DNA of 64,000 bases, taken from NCBI GenBank assembly GCA_949130485.1, contig OX422201.1:2826516-2890515 (forward strand). The letters run 5' to 3'. The position numbers and the translations under genes were made by a program. Under the pieces are notes generated by a model. It did not search any database, had not been told where the DNA came from, and was given only the letters and a program-made list of their open reading frames with translations. Shown here piece after piece: positions 43,309 through 54,500 of this stretch. Source of the DNA: Agelas oroides. Its lineage: Eukaryota; Porifera; Demospongiae; Agelasida; Agelasidae. The first letter of the stretch is position 1. Each line of letters opens with the position of its first letter.

Positions 43309-44172
43309 GTTGTATGTCGAGTGGGGGAGCACCAACACCGCTGGCACATCGATGTTCAAAATTTCACACATACATAAAGTGTGAAGTTAAAACATAAAGG
43401 GAGATGGGGATGGGGCATTTATGGCTTAGATGGATGGGGCATTTTATGGCTTAAATGGGTGGGGCATTTTATGGCTTAAATGGGTGTGGTATTTATGACT
43501 TAAATGGGTGGGGCATTTATGGCTCAAATGGATGGGGCGGTTAGTTACTGTTTTTGGGAGATATGCTCAAAAAATACTGGTCTTCAGGGGAGTACCCTTT
43601 CCGGTCCTCGCATGACCACGGGTTTCGGTCCCTTTGAACTCCCGACCCGTGGCCTACTACAGAAAGGGCGGGACCACTCCCCGCCTAAGGTTTGCTTTGA
43701 GGAGCCCAGCTTTTGGTTGGCACATAGTGCTATGGGCATTCACAGTGCTGTAGATATTCAAATTACTAAACAATTTGGGGGTGGGGCTCAATGGGTGGAG
43801 TTATCATATTAACTTATAATAACTAGGGGGATGGTCGAACGGTTAACGTACGGGATTCTGGCTCGCTATCGTGTCGTCTTGGTGGAACGTCTGGGAGGCT
43901 TGTTCTTCGCTGGTAGGCGCTCCTGTACCGAAGATAATTCGGGTCTGTACTGCGGCGACCATCTCACGGTGAGTATTATTAGTTGTTTGTGTGTGATACT
44001 CGGTCGACGGGCTTTAAATGGGAGCGTGCTTCTCTTAGTAACGGCGTACCTATCCTAGTAACGGCATTGTTACGCTAGTTATGGCGTGTGCTTTACTATA
44101 GTAACGGTACGCCTAGGGCTGTAGTCGGTTCCATAAGGCTGAGCTAGGGGTTGGGGCTGCTCTGTGTTGTTG
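43309..44172. mobile_element. 864-bp module K, copy 1
   Basis: The module starts GTTGTATGTCGAGTGGGGGAG. It contains five to six 24-bp units (ATGGGTGGGGCATTTATGGC plus TTAG, about 43399-43537), a unique block with GGGTTTCGGTCCCTTTGAAC, a tRNA A-box-like stretch GGATGGTCGAACGGTTAACG (about 43829) and a tail with repeated TAGTAACGGC words. The 5' three quarters recur at 50889-51535. No protein domain was recognised. The mobility mechanism is unknown. Confidence 0.75.
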
Positions 44173-44256
44173 CAAAGGTTAGAAAAGGATGGGTGGGAAC
44201 TGTCAGAAAAATTAATGTTAAAATCACCAATAAGTACAAAGCTAGAAAACTGAGAA
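44173..44256. repeat. 84-bp direct repeat, right copy
   Basis: Identical to 43225-43308 by inspection. The sequence to its right continues the LINE endonuclease frame. Confidence 0.95.
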
Positions 44257-44639
44257 ATGTTAACTGACTGAAGGTATTTACGCAAAAAAATATATAAAAC
44301 TTCTACAGATGAGCTGGGAGGACGATAAAACAATGACAAACAAAATTTAAAATTACCAGAATGCAAAGTTACAGTAAGCAATTCAAGTGACGGATGAAAA
44401 GGAAGTAGTTTGACAGTGAATCTGTGTGAAACATACATGAGAACGCCACCACCATGTCTGTTTCTGTCATGTCTTAGGGACTGATAGCCAGGAATCAAGA
44501 TTTCAGAATCCTGAATGTCTGGGTTATGAGAGTCAGCCAAAATTAGCAGCTCATCAAATTTAGCAAGCAGACTCCTGGCATTGTAGTACAAGATTTTCAA
44601 CACGTTAGACAGAACATTAGGTGATTCACTGTTATACAT
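44257..44639 (-). pseudogene. LINE ORF2 endonuclease N-terminal part
   Basis: The minus strand reads KILYYNARSLLAKFDELLIL, then the Glu and catalytic-loop region ILIPGYQSLRHDRNRHGGGV and LMYVSHRF, a short strand block and LSLFYRPPSS. This is an AP-type endonuclease as used by CR1/L2-like LINEs to nick target DNA. The catalytic Glu after DI(Q) appears replaced (DIQDSEIL), so activity is doubtful. Confidence 0.85.
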
Positions 44640-45207
44640 GGTATGCTTACTGTGACCTCTCCCAGCTGCATCTTTGGAATGTAGTCAGTGGTTCTCTGGT
44701 AGAGAGGATGACTCAGTAGAATCATCAGGGGTGACAGCATGCAGTAGATCCAGAAAGGGTGGAATGAGTAGAGCAATCTGACGTACAAGGTAAAATCACA
44801 GGTGTTTGCAGATTAATTTTGGTGAATTTACAGGTGCTTGTACAGCTGAGTTTCCACTGACAATAGATGATACACCGACAATGGGAGATGATACAATGAC
44901 CAGTGAGGTGGTGACAGTGAGATCCATGTTACTTCCTGCATTTGTTTCTCCTGTCAAAGACTCCTGCTTAGGCATGAAGCATGGTTCTAATTTCCATGCT
45001 AGCTGTAGCCCAACACGCTCCCATTCACCTTCAAGCTGAGTAAGAACCTCCTCTTCACCTCTTAATACAAACTACCATCGATTATACCCTGAAGCCAACT
45101 GTCTTTGCTTACGTTTGATTGTCACTCGACTTCCCACAGTTGTAAGCTTCTTTAATTGAGGCAGAGGAAATTGCACCTGGTGGTGTTGATTTCAAGGTTC
45201 CCCAAAC

Positions 45208-45680
45208 TCATCTAGCACCAGAGACCTTTTGTCTTTCTATTTCATGCCGCCGGGCCGTCTGAATTCCACCCACAGACCTTTGAGATGAAGTAGGCACAGT
45301 AGCTTCGCTTGACTCCCACTGAGCAGAACAAGACGCGTCACCAGCGCCGTTTCCAACTTTCTTGGCACGGCCAGCTTTCTGGGCCACTCTTGTGTCAGCC
45401 ACCGTCATTTGAGCCTGATTCTGCTTCTGCTTTTGTGAAAGGACAGTGACAGCTTCCTTCAGCTGGGCGAGTTCCAGTTTCAACATAACTTCAATTTCCA
45501 GCTCCTGCTTGGTGCGACAACAAGTTGGACATAGAAACTCAACCTTCTTAGCAGTGAGTTCTTGGTATTGCTCTTCGGTGATGCTGGCACAGAAACGATG
45601 CATTAGTCACAAGCACCTTCGCAGAAGAGGGCCTTGTCTTTGCCAGTGGCAGCAAACACCGCAAACGCTGCTCTCAGCCT
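45208..45680 (-). pseudogene. LINE ORF1 with PHD-like zinc finger
   Basis: The minus strand reads GKDKALFCEGACD, then after a two-base shift near 45603 MHRFCASITEEQYQELTAKK and FLCPTC. The Cys/His order (C..C..H..C..C..C) matches a PHD finger. A Lys/Glu/Gln-rich helix follows (LELAQLKEAVTVLSQKQKQN), probably a coiled coil, and then a basic Ser-rich region. PHD-bearing ORF1 proteins are known from several LINE families and are thought to assist chromatin or RNA binding. The first zinc ligands lie at the junction with the satellite and may be missing. Confidence 0.75.
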
Positions 45681-48600
45681 TTCCTCACCTGTTTGAGTGC
45701 CTGGAAGGACTGAGAAAGCAATTTTGACTGCCGTGGAGGTCCTGTGAAGCTCGTGCAGGCCTGTTTGAGTGCTTGGAAAGTCTGAGAAAACTATTTTGGC
45801 TACCGTGAAGGTCCTGTGAAGCTCGTACAGGCCAGTTTGAGTGCCTGGAAGGTCCGACAAAGCCATTTTGACTACTGTGGAGATCCTGTGAAGCACTTGC
45901 TGGCCTATTTGTGTGCCTGGAAGGTACGAGAAGGCTATTTTGACTACCATGGAGGTCCTGTGAAGCTCGTGCAGACCTGTTTGAGTGACTGGAAGGTCCG
46001 AGAAAGCCGTTTTCACTAACTGTGGAGATCCTGTGAAGCTCTTGCAGGCCTGATTGTGTGCCTGGAAGGTACGAGAAAGCTATTTTGACTACTGTGGAGG
46101 TCCTGTAAAGCTCGTACAGACTTATTTAAGTGCCGGGAAGGTCCGAAAAAGTAATTTTAACCACCGTGGAGGTCATATGAAGCTCATGCAGGCCTGTTTT
46201 AGTGCCTGGAAGATCCCAGAAAGCCATTTTGGTTGCCGTGGACGTCCTGTGAAGCTCGTGCAGACCTGTTTGAGTGCCTGGAAGGTCCGAGAGCCATTCT
46301 GACTACCGTGGAGATTGTGAGGCTCATGCCAGACCTGTTTGAGTGCCTGGAAAGTCTGAGAAAGCCATTTTGACTACCGTGGAGGTGCTATGAAGCTCGT
46401 GCAGGCCTGTTTCAGTGCCTGGAAGGTACGAGAAAGCTATTTTGACTACCATGGAGGCCCTGTAAAGCTCGTACCGACCTATTCAAGTGGTGGGAAGGTC
46501 CGAAAAAGCCGCTTTAGCCACCGAGGATGTCCTATGTAGCTCGGGCAGGCTTGTTTCGGTGCCTGGGAGATCCGACAAAGGCATTTTAACTACCATGGAG
46601 GTCCGGTGAAGCTCGTACAGACCTGTTTTGAGAGCTTGGAAGGTCCGAGAAAGCCATTTTGACTACTGTGGAGGTCCTGTGAAGCTTGTGCAGGCCTGTT
46701 TGAGTGCCTGGAAGGTACGAGAAAGCTTTTTTGACTGCCATGGAGGTCAAGTAAAGCTCGTACAGACTAAGTTAAGTGCCGGGAAAGTCCGAAAAAGCTG
46801 TTTTCACCATCGTGGAGGTCCTACGAAGCTCGTGCAGGCCTGTTTTAGTGCCTGGAAGATCCCAGAATGGCTTTCTGATTGCACTGGACGTCCTGTGAAG
46901 CTCGTGCAGACCTGTTTGAATGCCTGGAAGGTCCGAGAAAGCTATTTTGACTAGCATGGAGGCCCTGTAAAGCAGGTGGGAAGGTCCGATAAAGCCGTTT
47001 TAACCACCGTGGAGGTCCTATGTAGCTCGTGCAGGCCTATTTGAGTTCCTGGAAGATCCCAGAAAGGCATTTTGCCTATTTTGGAGTTCATATGAACCTC
47101 GTACAGACCTGTTCAAGTGCCTGGAAGATCCGTGAAAGCCATTTTGACTACCTTGGAGGTCCTGTGATGCTCGTTCAGACTTACTCAAGAGCCGAAAATT
47201 GCTGTTTTAACCACCGTGAAGTCCTATTAAGCTTGTGCAGGCTTGTTTGAGGGCCTGGAAGATCCGAAAAAGCCATTTTGACTATTATGGAGGTCCTATC
47301 AAGCTGTTGCAGGCCTGTTCGAGAGCCTGGAAGATCCGAGAAAGCCATTTTGATTACCGTGGACGTGCTGTGAAGCTCGTGCAGGCCTGTTTGAGTGCCT
47401 GGGAGTTATGAGAAAGCTATTTTGACTTCTGTGGAGGTCCTGTGAAGCTCGTGCAGGCCTGTTTGAGTGCATTTTACGTGAAAGCTATTTTGACTAGCAT
47501 GGAAGACCTGTAAATCTCGTACAGTCCTATTAAAGTGCCGGGAAGGTCCGAAAAAGCCGCTTTAACCACTGTGGAGGTCCTATGTAGCTCGTGCAGACCT
47601 GTTTGAGTGCCTGGAAGATCTGAGAAAGTAATCATTACCGTGGAGGCACTGTGAAGCTCTTGCAGGCCTATTCAAATGCCGGGAAGGTCCGAAAAAGCCC
47701 TTTTAACCACCGTGGCGGTCCGATGAAGCTCGTGCAGGCCTGTTTGAGTGACTGGAAGGTACGAGAATACTATTTTGACTTCCCTGGAGTCCTGTAAAGC
47801 TTGTACGGACCTCTTCAAGTGCCGGGACGGTCCGAAAAAGCCGCTTTAACCACCATGATGTTCTATGAAGCTCATGCAGACCTGTTTGAGTGCCTGGAAG
47901 GTACAAGAAAACTATTTTGACTACCATGGAAGTCCTGTAAAGCTCGTACAGACCTATTCAAATGCCGAGAAGGTCCGAAAATGCCGTTTTAACCACCGTG
48001 CCGGTCCAATCGAGCTCGTGCAGGCCTGCTTGAGTGACTGGAAGATCCGAGAAAGCGATTTTGACTACCGTGGAGGTCCTGTTAAGCTCGTGCAGGCCAG
48101 TTTCAGTGCCTGGAAAGTGTGAGAAAGCCATTTTGACTGTCTTGGAGGTCCTGTGAAGCTCGTGCATGCCTATTCAAATGCCGGGAAGGTCCGAAAATGC
48201 CGTTTTAACCACCGTAGCGGTCCAATGATGCTCGAGGGTCGGCCTGCTTGAGTGACTGACAGATCCGACAAAGCGATTTTGACTACCGTGGAGGTCCTCA
48301 TGCAGACCTGTTTGAGTGCCTGGAAGCTCCGAGAAAGCCATTTTGATTACTGTGGAGGTCCTGTTAAGCTCGTGCAGGCCTGTTGGAGTGCCTGGAAGGT
48401 CCGGGAAAGCCATTTTGACTGTCTTGGGGGTCCTGTGAAGCTCATGCTTGCCTATTCAAATGACTGGAAGGTCTGAAAAAGCCGTTTTAACTACCGTTGT
48501 CGTCCGATGAGGTTCGTGCAGGCCTGCTTGACTGACTGTAAGATCCGAGAAAGCGATTTTGACTACCGTGGAGGTCCTGTTAAGCTCGTGCAGACCTGTT

Positions 48601-50529
48601 TGAGTGCCTGGAAAGTCCGAGAAAGCCATTTTGATTACTGCGGAGGTCCTGTGAAGCTCGTGTAGGCCTGTTGGAGTGCCTGGAAGGTCCGAGAAAGCCA
48701 TTTTGATTACTGGGGAGGTCCTGTGAAGTGCCTGGAAGGTACGAGAAAGCTATCTTGACTACCGTGGAGGTCCTGTAAAGCTCGCATTTCAAATGCCGGG
48801 AAGGACCGAAAAGGCCGTTTTAACCACAGTGTAGGTCCTATGAAGCTCGTGAAGGCCTGTTTGAGTGCCTAGGAGATCCGAGAAAGCCATTTTGACTACC
48901 GTGGAGGTCCTGTGAAGCTCGTGCAGGCCTGTTTGAGTGCCTGGGAAATCCGAGCAAGCCAATTTGACTACCGTGAAGGTCCTATGAAGCTCGTACGATA
49001 TTCAAGTGCCGGTAAAGTCCGAAAAAATCGCTTTAACCCTCCGGGGAGGTCCTATAAAGCTCATGAAGGCCTGTTTGAGTGCCTGGAATGTCCGAAACAA
49101 CCATTTTGACTACAGTGGAGGTCCAGTGAAGCTCGTACAGGCCTGTTCAAGTGCCTGGGAGATACGAGGGAGCCATTTTGACTACCGTGGAGGTCCTGTG
49201 AAGCTCGTGCAAGCCTGTTTGAGTGCCTGGAGAGTACGAAAAAGCTATTTTGACTAACATGGAAGTCCTATAAAGCTCGTACAGACTTCACCAAGTGCCG
49301 AGAAGGTCTGAAAAGGCCATTTTCACCACCATGGGGGTCATATGAAGCTCGTGCAGGAATGTTTGAGTGCCTAGGAGATGTGAGAAATCCATTTAGACTA
49401 CCGTGGAGGTCCTTTGAAGCTCGTACGGACGTTTTGAGTGCCTGGGAGGTCCGAGAAAGCCATTTGGATTACCGTGGAGATCCTGTGAAGTTCGTTCAAG
49501 CCTTTTCAAATGCTACAGAAGTCCGACAAATCCGTTTTAAGCACTTTGGATGTCCTATGAAGTTTGTGCAGGCCTGTTCATATGCCGGGCAGGTCAGAAA
49601 AAGCCGTTTGAACCACCGTGGAGGTCATATGGACCTTGTGCACACCTGTTAAAGTTACAAGAAGGTTTAAGAAAGCAATTCTCACCACAGTGGAGGTGCT
49701 GTGAAGCTGGTCTAGGCCTGTTTCAGAGCCTGTAAGATCCGAGAAAGCCATTTTGACGGCCGTGGACCTCCTGTGAAGCTCGTGCAGACCTGTTCGTGAA
49801 AGCCATTTTGACTACCGTGGAGGTCCTGTCAAGCTTTGCAGGCCTGTTAAAGTGCCTGGGAGATCTGAGAAAGCCATTTTGACTACCGTGGAAGTCCTGT
49901 GAAGCTCGTGCAAGCCTGTTTGAGTGCCTGGGAGGTACAAGAAAGCTATTTTGACTTCCCTGAAAGTCCTGTAAAGCTCGTACAGACCTATTCAAGTCCC
50001 GGGAAGGTCCGAACTTTAACCACCGTGGTGGTCCTATGAAGCTCATGAAAGCCTGTTTGAGTGCCTAGGAGATTTGAGAAAGCCATTTTGACTACCGTGG
50101 AGGTCCTCTGAAGCTTGTACGGACATTTGAGTGCCTGGGATCTCTGAGAAAGATATTTTGACTTCCGTGAAATTCCTGTGAAGCTCGTTCATGCCTGTTT
50201 GAGTGCTTGGAAGGTCCGTGAAAGCCATTTTGACTACCGTGGAGGTCCTGTGAGGCTCATGCAGGCCTGTTCAAGTGCCTGAGAGATCTGAGAAAGCCAT
50301 TTTGACTACAGTGGAGGTCCTGTGAAGCTCGTGCAGGCCTGTTCAAGTACCTAGGATATTTGAGAAAGCCATTTTGACTACCGTGGAGGTCCTTTGAAGC
50401 TCGTACCGACATTTTGAGCGCCAGAAAGGACTCAGAAAGCCATTTTGACTACCGTGGAAGACCCATGAAGTTCGTGCAGGGTAATGAAGTACCTGGGAGA
50501 TCCGAGAAAACCATTTAGACTACCGTGGA
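45681..50529. repeat. satellite A array 2 (72-bp units, about 67 copies)
   Basis: Same unit as array 1. Three monomer classes tend to follow each other: ..CGAGAAAGCCATTTTGAC, ..ACGAGAAAGCTATTTTGAC and ..CCGAAAAAGCCGTTTTAACC, suggesting a three- to four-unit higher-order pattern. Occasional units have internal deletions (for example near 48722 and 49790). Confidence 0.97.
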
Positions 50530-50707
50530 AAGTTTCTTAACACTACATAAATAGCACTCCTGGTGTTGGTATAGCACCTCCCATTCTTGCGTGTATCATG
50601 TGAACCTCACATTGGTGTCAATCCTACACACTGGTGGTTTACACTAAACCATGCTGGTGCTGAAAACTAAACAACCAAGTGTTACACTACACCACATGGG
50701 TTGACAT
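50530..50707. other. 178-bp non-satellite insertion
   Basis: Unrelated sequence with several TGGTG words (CCTGGTGTTGG, ATTGGTGTCA, ACTGGTGGTT, CTGGTGCTG) interrupts satellite A. No inverted ends or duplication were seen. Confidence 0.6.
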
Positions 50708-50888
50708 CCTATGAAGCTTGTGCAAGCCTGTTTGAGTACCTGGAATGTACGAGAAAGCCATTTTGGAAGTCCTGTAAAGCTCGTACTGACCTATTCAAGT
50801 GCCAGGAAGGTCCGCCAAAGCCATTTTAACCACTGTGGGAGTCTTATGAAGCTTGTGAAGGCCTGTTTGTGTGCCTTGGAGTTGTGTG
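50708..50888. repeat. satellite A, short piece
   Basis: About two and a half 72-bp units between two insertions. Confidence 0.9.
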
Positions 50889-51535
50889 TTGAGTGGGGGA
50901 GCACCAACACAAGCTGGCACATCGGTGTTCACTATGTGAACATTTTCACGCATCCACAAAGTGTGAAGTTAAAACCTAATGGGATATGGGGATGGGGCAT
51001 TTATGGCTTAGATGGGTGGGGCGTTTATGGCTTAGATGGGTGGGGCATTTATGGCTTAAATGGGTGGGACATTTATGGCTCAAATCGGTGGGGCAGTTAT
51101 GGCAAAGTAAGTTATTGTTTTTTGGAAGATATGCTCAAAAAACACTGGTCTTCATGGGAGTACCCCTTCCGGTCCTGGCTTGACCACGGGTTTCGGTCCC
51201 TTTGAACTCCCGACCCATGGCCTACTACAGAAAGGGCGGGACCACTTCCCGCCCAAGGTTTGCTTTGAGTGAGGAGCCCAGCTCTCAGTGGGCATCCACA
51301 CAGCTATGAATATTCTAATTACTAAGCAAATTGCGGGTGTGGCTATATGGGTGGAGTTATCATAACACTATCTAGGGGGATGGGCGAACCAACATACCGT
51401 CTCCCGCAGACTCGCTATCGTCCCGTGCGTCTAGGAGGCTTGTTGTTCGGCGGTAGGCGTTTCTGTACCGAAGACACGTTCACTGTACGGGTCTGTGCTG
51501 TGGCGACTTTTTCGCCGTGAGTATACCAGTTTGTG
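50889..51535. mobile_element. module K, copy 2
   Basis: It begins TTGTGTGTTGAGTGGGGGAG and repeats the layout of copy 1: GCTGGCACATCGGTGTTC, five 24-bp ATGGGTGGGGCATTTATGGC units (about 50986-51100), the GGTTTCGGTCCCTTTGAACT block and the GTACCGAAGA block. It ends about where copy 1 reads AGTTGTTTGTGTG, so the last 200 bp of copy 1 are missing. Satellite A continues in phase across it (..CCTTGGAG | CCGAGAAAG..). Confidence 0.8.
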
Positions 51536-54500
51536 TCCGAGAAAGCCATGTTGACTACCGTGGAGGTGCTGTGAAGCTCGTGCAGGTCCTTTAAGCTTGT
51601 GCAGGCCTGTTTGGGTGCCTGGAAGGTCCGAGACAGCCATGTTGACTACCGTGGAGGTCCTGTGAAGCTCGTATAGACCTATTCAAGTGCCAGGAAGGTC
51701 CGAAAAAGTCGTTTTAACCACCGCGGAGGTCCTAAGAAGCACGTGCAGGCCTGTTTGAGTGCCTAGGATATTTGAGAAAGCCATTTTGACTACCGTGAAG
51801 GTCCTTTGAAGCTCATACAGACCTTTTGAGTCCCAGGAAGGTCTGAGAAAACCATTTTGACTACCGTGGAAGACCCATGAAGCTCGTGCAAGCCTGTTTG
51901 AGTACCTGGAAGGTCCGAGAAAGCCAGTTTGACTACCGTAGAAGTCCTATGAAGAATGTACAGGCCGGTTTGAGTGCCTGGAAGGTATGAGAAACCTATT
52001 TTGACTACTGTGTAGAGACCTGTAAAGATCATGTAGGCCTGTTTGCGTGCCTGGAAGGTACGACAAGGCTATTTTGACTAGCGTGGAGCTCCTGTGAAGC
52101 TCGTGCAGGCCTGTTTGAGAGCCTGGGAGATCCGACAAAGCCATTTAGACTACCGTGGAGGTCCTGTGAAACTCGTACAGGCCTGATTGAGTGCTTGGAA
52201 GGTATGAGAAAAAGATTTAGATCACCGTGGAGGCCCTGTAAAGCTCGTACAAACCTATTAAAGTGCCAGGGAGGTCCGAAAAATCTGTTTTAACCATCGT
52301 GGAGGTCCTATGAAGCGCGTGCAGACCTGTTTGACTGCCTAGGAGACCCGAGAAAGCCATTTTGACTATGGTGGAAGCTCGTTCAGGCCTGTTTGAGTGC
52401 CTGGGAGATCCGAGGAAGCCATTTTGACTACCGTGGAGGTGCTCTGAAGCTCGTGCAAACCACTTTGAGTACCTGGAATGTACGAGAAAGCTGTTCTGAC
52501 CAGCATGGAACACCTGTAAAGCTCGTACAGACATATTCAAGGGCCGGGAAGGTCCGAAAAATCCGTTGTGACCACCTTGGAGGTCTTATGAAGCTCGTGC
52601 AGACCTCTTTGAGTGATTAGGAAACCCGAGAAAGCCATTTTGTCTACCGCTGAAGTCCTATGAAAGTCGTGCAGCCCTGTTTGAGTGCCTGGGAGATCCG
52701 AGAAAGCCATTTTGACTACGGTGGAGGTCCTGTAAAGCTCATGCAGGCCTGTTTGAGTGCCTGGGAGATCCGACAAAGCCATTTTGACTAACCTGGAGGT
52801 CCTGTGAAGCTCGTGCAGGCCTGTTTGAGTGCCTGCAAGGTACGAGAAAGCTATTTGACTACCATAGAAGTCCTGTAAAGCTCCTACACACCTATTCAAG
52901 TGTCGGGAAGGTCCGAAAAATCTGTTTTAACCACCGTGGAGGTCCTAAGAAGCTCGTGCAGACCTGTTTGAGTGATTAGGAAACCCGAGAAAGCCATTTT
53001 GACTACCGAGGAGGCCCTATCAAGGTCATGTAGGCCTGTTTGAGTGCCTGGGAGATCCGACAAAGCCATTTTGACTACCGTGGAGGTACAGTGAAGCTCT
53101 TGCAGGCCTGTTTGAGTGCCTTGGAGATCCGGCAAAGTCATTTTGACTACCGTGGAGGTCCTGTGAAAACTCGTGCAGGCCGGTTTGAGTGCCTGTAAGG
53201 TATGAGAAAGCTATTTTGACTACCGTGGAGGCCCTGTAAAGCTCGTACAGACCTATTAAAGAGCCATGAAGATCCGAAAAAGTCTGTTTTAACCATCGTG
53301 GAGGTCCTATGTAGGGCGTGCAGACCTGTTTGACTGCGTATAGGAGACCCGAGAAAAGCCATTTTGACTATGGCGGAGGTCCTATGAAGCTCGTTCAGGC
53401 CTGTTTGAGTGCCGGGGAGTTCTGAGAAATCCATTTTGACTACCGTGTTTGAGAGACTAGAAGGTATGAGAAAGCTATCTTGACTACCGTGGAGGCCCTG
53501 TAAAGCTCATACATGCCTATTAAAGTGCGAAGGTCCGAAAAATCCGTTTTAACCACCGTGGAGGTCCTATGAAGCTCGTGTAGACCTGTTTGAGTGCCTA
53601 GGAAACCCGAGAAAGCCATTTTGACTACCGTGGAGGTCTTATGAAGCTCGTTCTGTCCTGTTTGAGTGCCTGGGAGGTCCAAGAATTCCATTTTCACTAC
53701 CGTAGAGGTTCTATGAAGCTCGTTCAGGCCTGTATGAGTGCCTGGGAGATCGGAGAAAGCCAGTTTGACAATCGTGGAGGTGCTGTGAAACTCGTGCAAA
53801 CCAGTTTGAGTACCTGGAAGTTCCGAGAAAGCCATTTTGACTACCGGGAAGGTCCTGTAAAGCTCGTGCAGACCTGTTTGAGAAACTGGAATGTACGAGA
53901 AAGGTATCTTGACTACCGACGAGGCCCTGTAAAGCTTGTACAGACCTATCAAAGTGCGAAGGTCCAAAAAATCCGTTTTAACCACCGTGGAGGTCCTATG
54001 ATGCTCGTGTAGACCTTTTTGAGTGCCTAGGAGACCCGAGAATGCCATTTTGACTACCGTGGAGGTCCTACGAAGCTCGTTCAAGCCAGTTTGAGTGCCT
54101 GAGAGATCAGAGAAAGCCATTTTGACTACCGTGGAGGTCCTATGAAGCTCGTTCAGGCCTGTACGAGTGCCTGGGAGATTCGAGAAAGCCATTTTCACTA
54201 CCGTGGAGGTGCTGTGAAACTCGTCCAAACCAGTTTGACTACCGGGAAGGTCCTGTAAAGCTCGTGCAGACCTGTTTGAGAGACTGGAAGGTACGAGAAA
54301 GCTATCTTGACTACTGAGGAGGCCCTGTAAAGCTTGTACAGACCTATCAAAGTGCGAAGGTCCGAAAAATCCGTTTTAACCACCGTGGAGGTCCTATGAT
54401 GCTCGTGTAGACCTATTTGAGTGCCTAGGAGACCCGAGAATGCCATTTTGACTACCGTGGAGGTCCTACGAAGCTCGTTCAGGCCAGTTTGAGTGCCCGA

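Larger units (their letters stand above)
41393..45680 (-). mobile_element. near-full-length LINE with PHD-finger ORF1, rearranged
   Basis: A minus-strand element inside satellite A. From its 5' side: ORF1 with a PHD-like finger (45680-45208 and onward), AP endonuclease (44639-44257 plus 43308-43100), RT (43087-41510) and an A-rich 3' end (41393-41410). It carries an 864-bp insert (43309-44172) flanked by 84-bp direct repeats, and a 192-bp internal inversion (42229-42420). The satellite is not in phase across this insertion. Confidence 0.85.
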
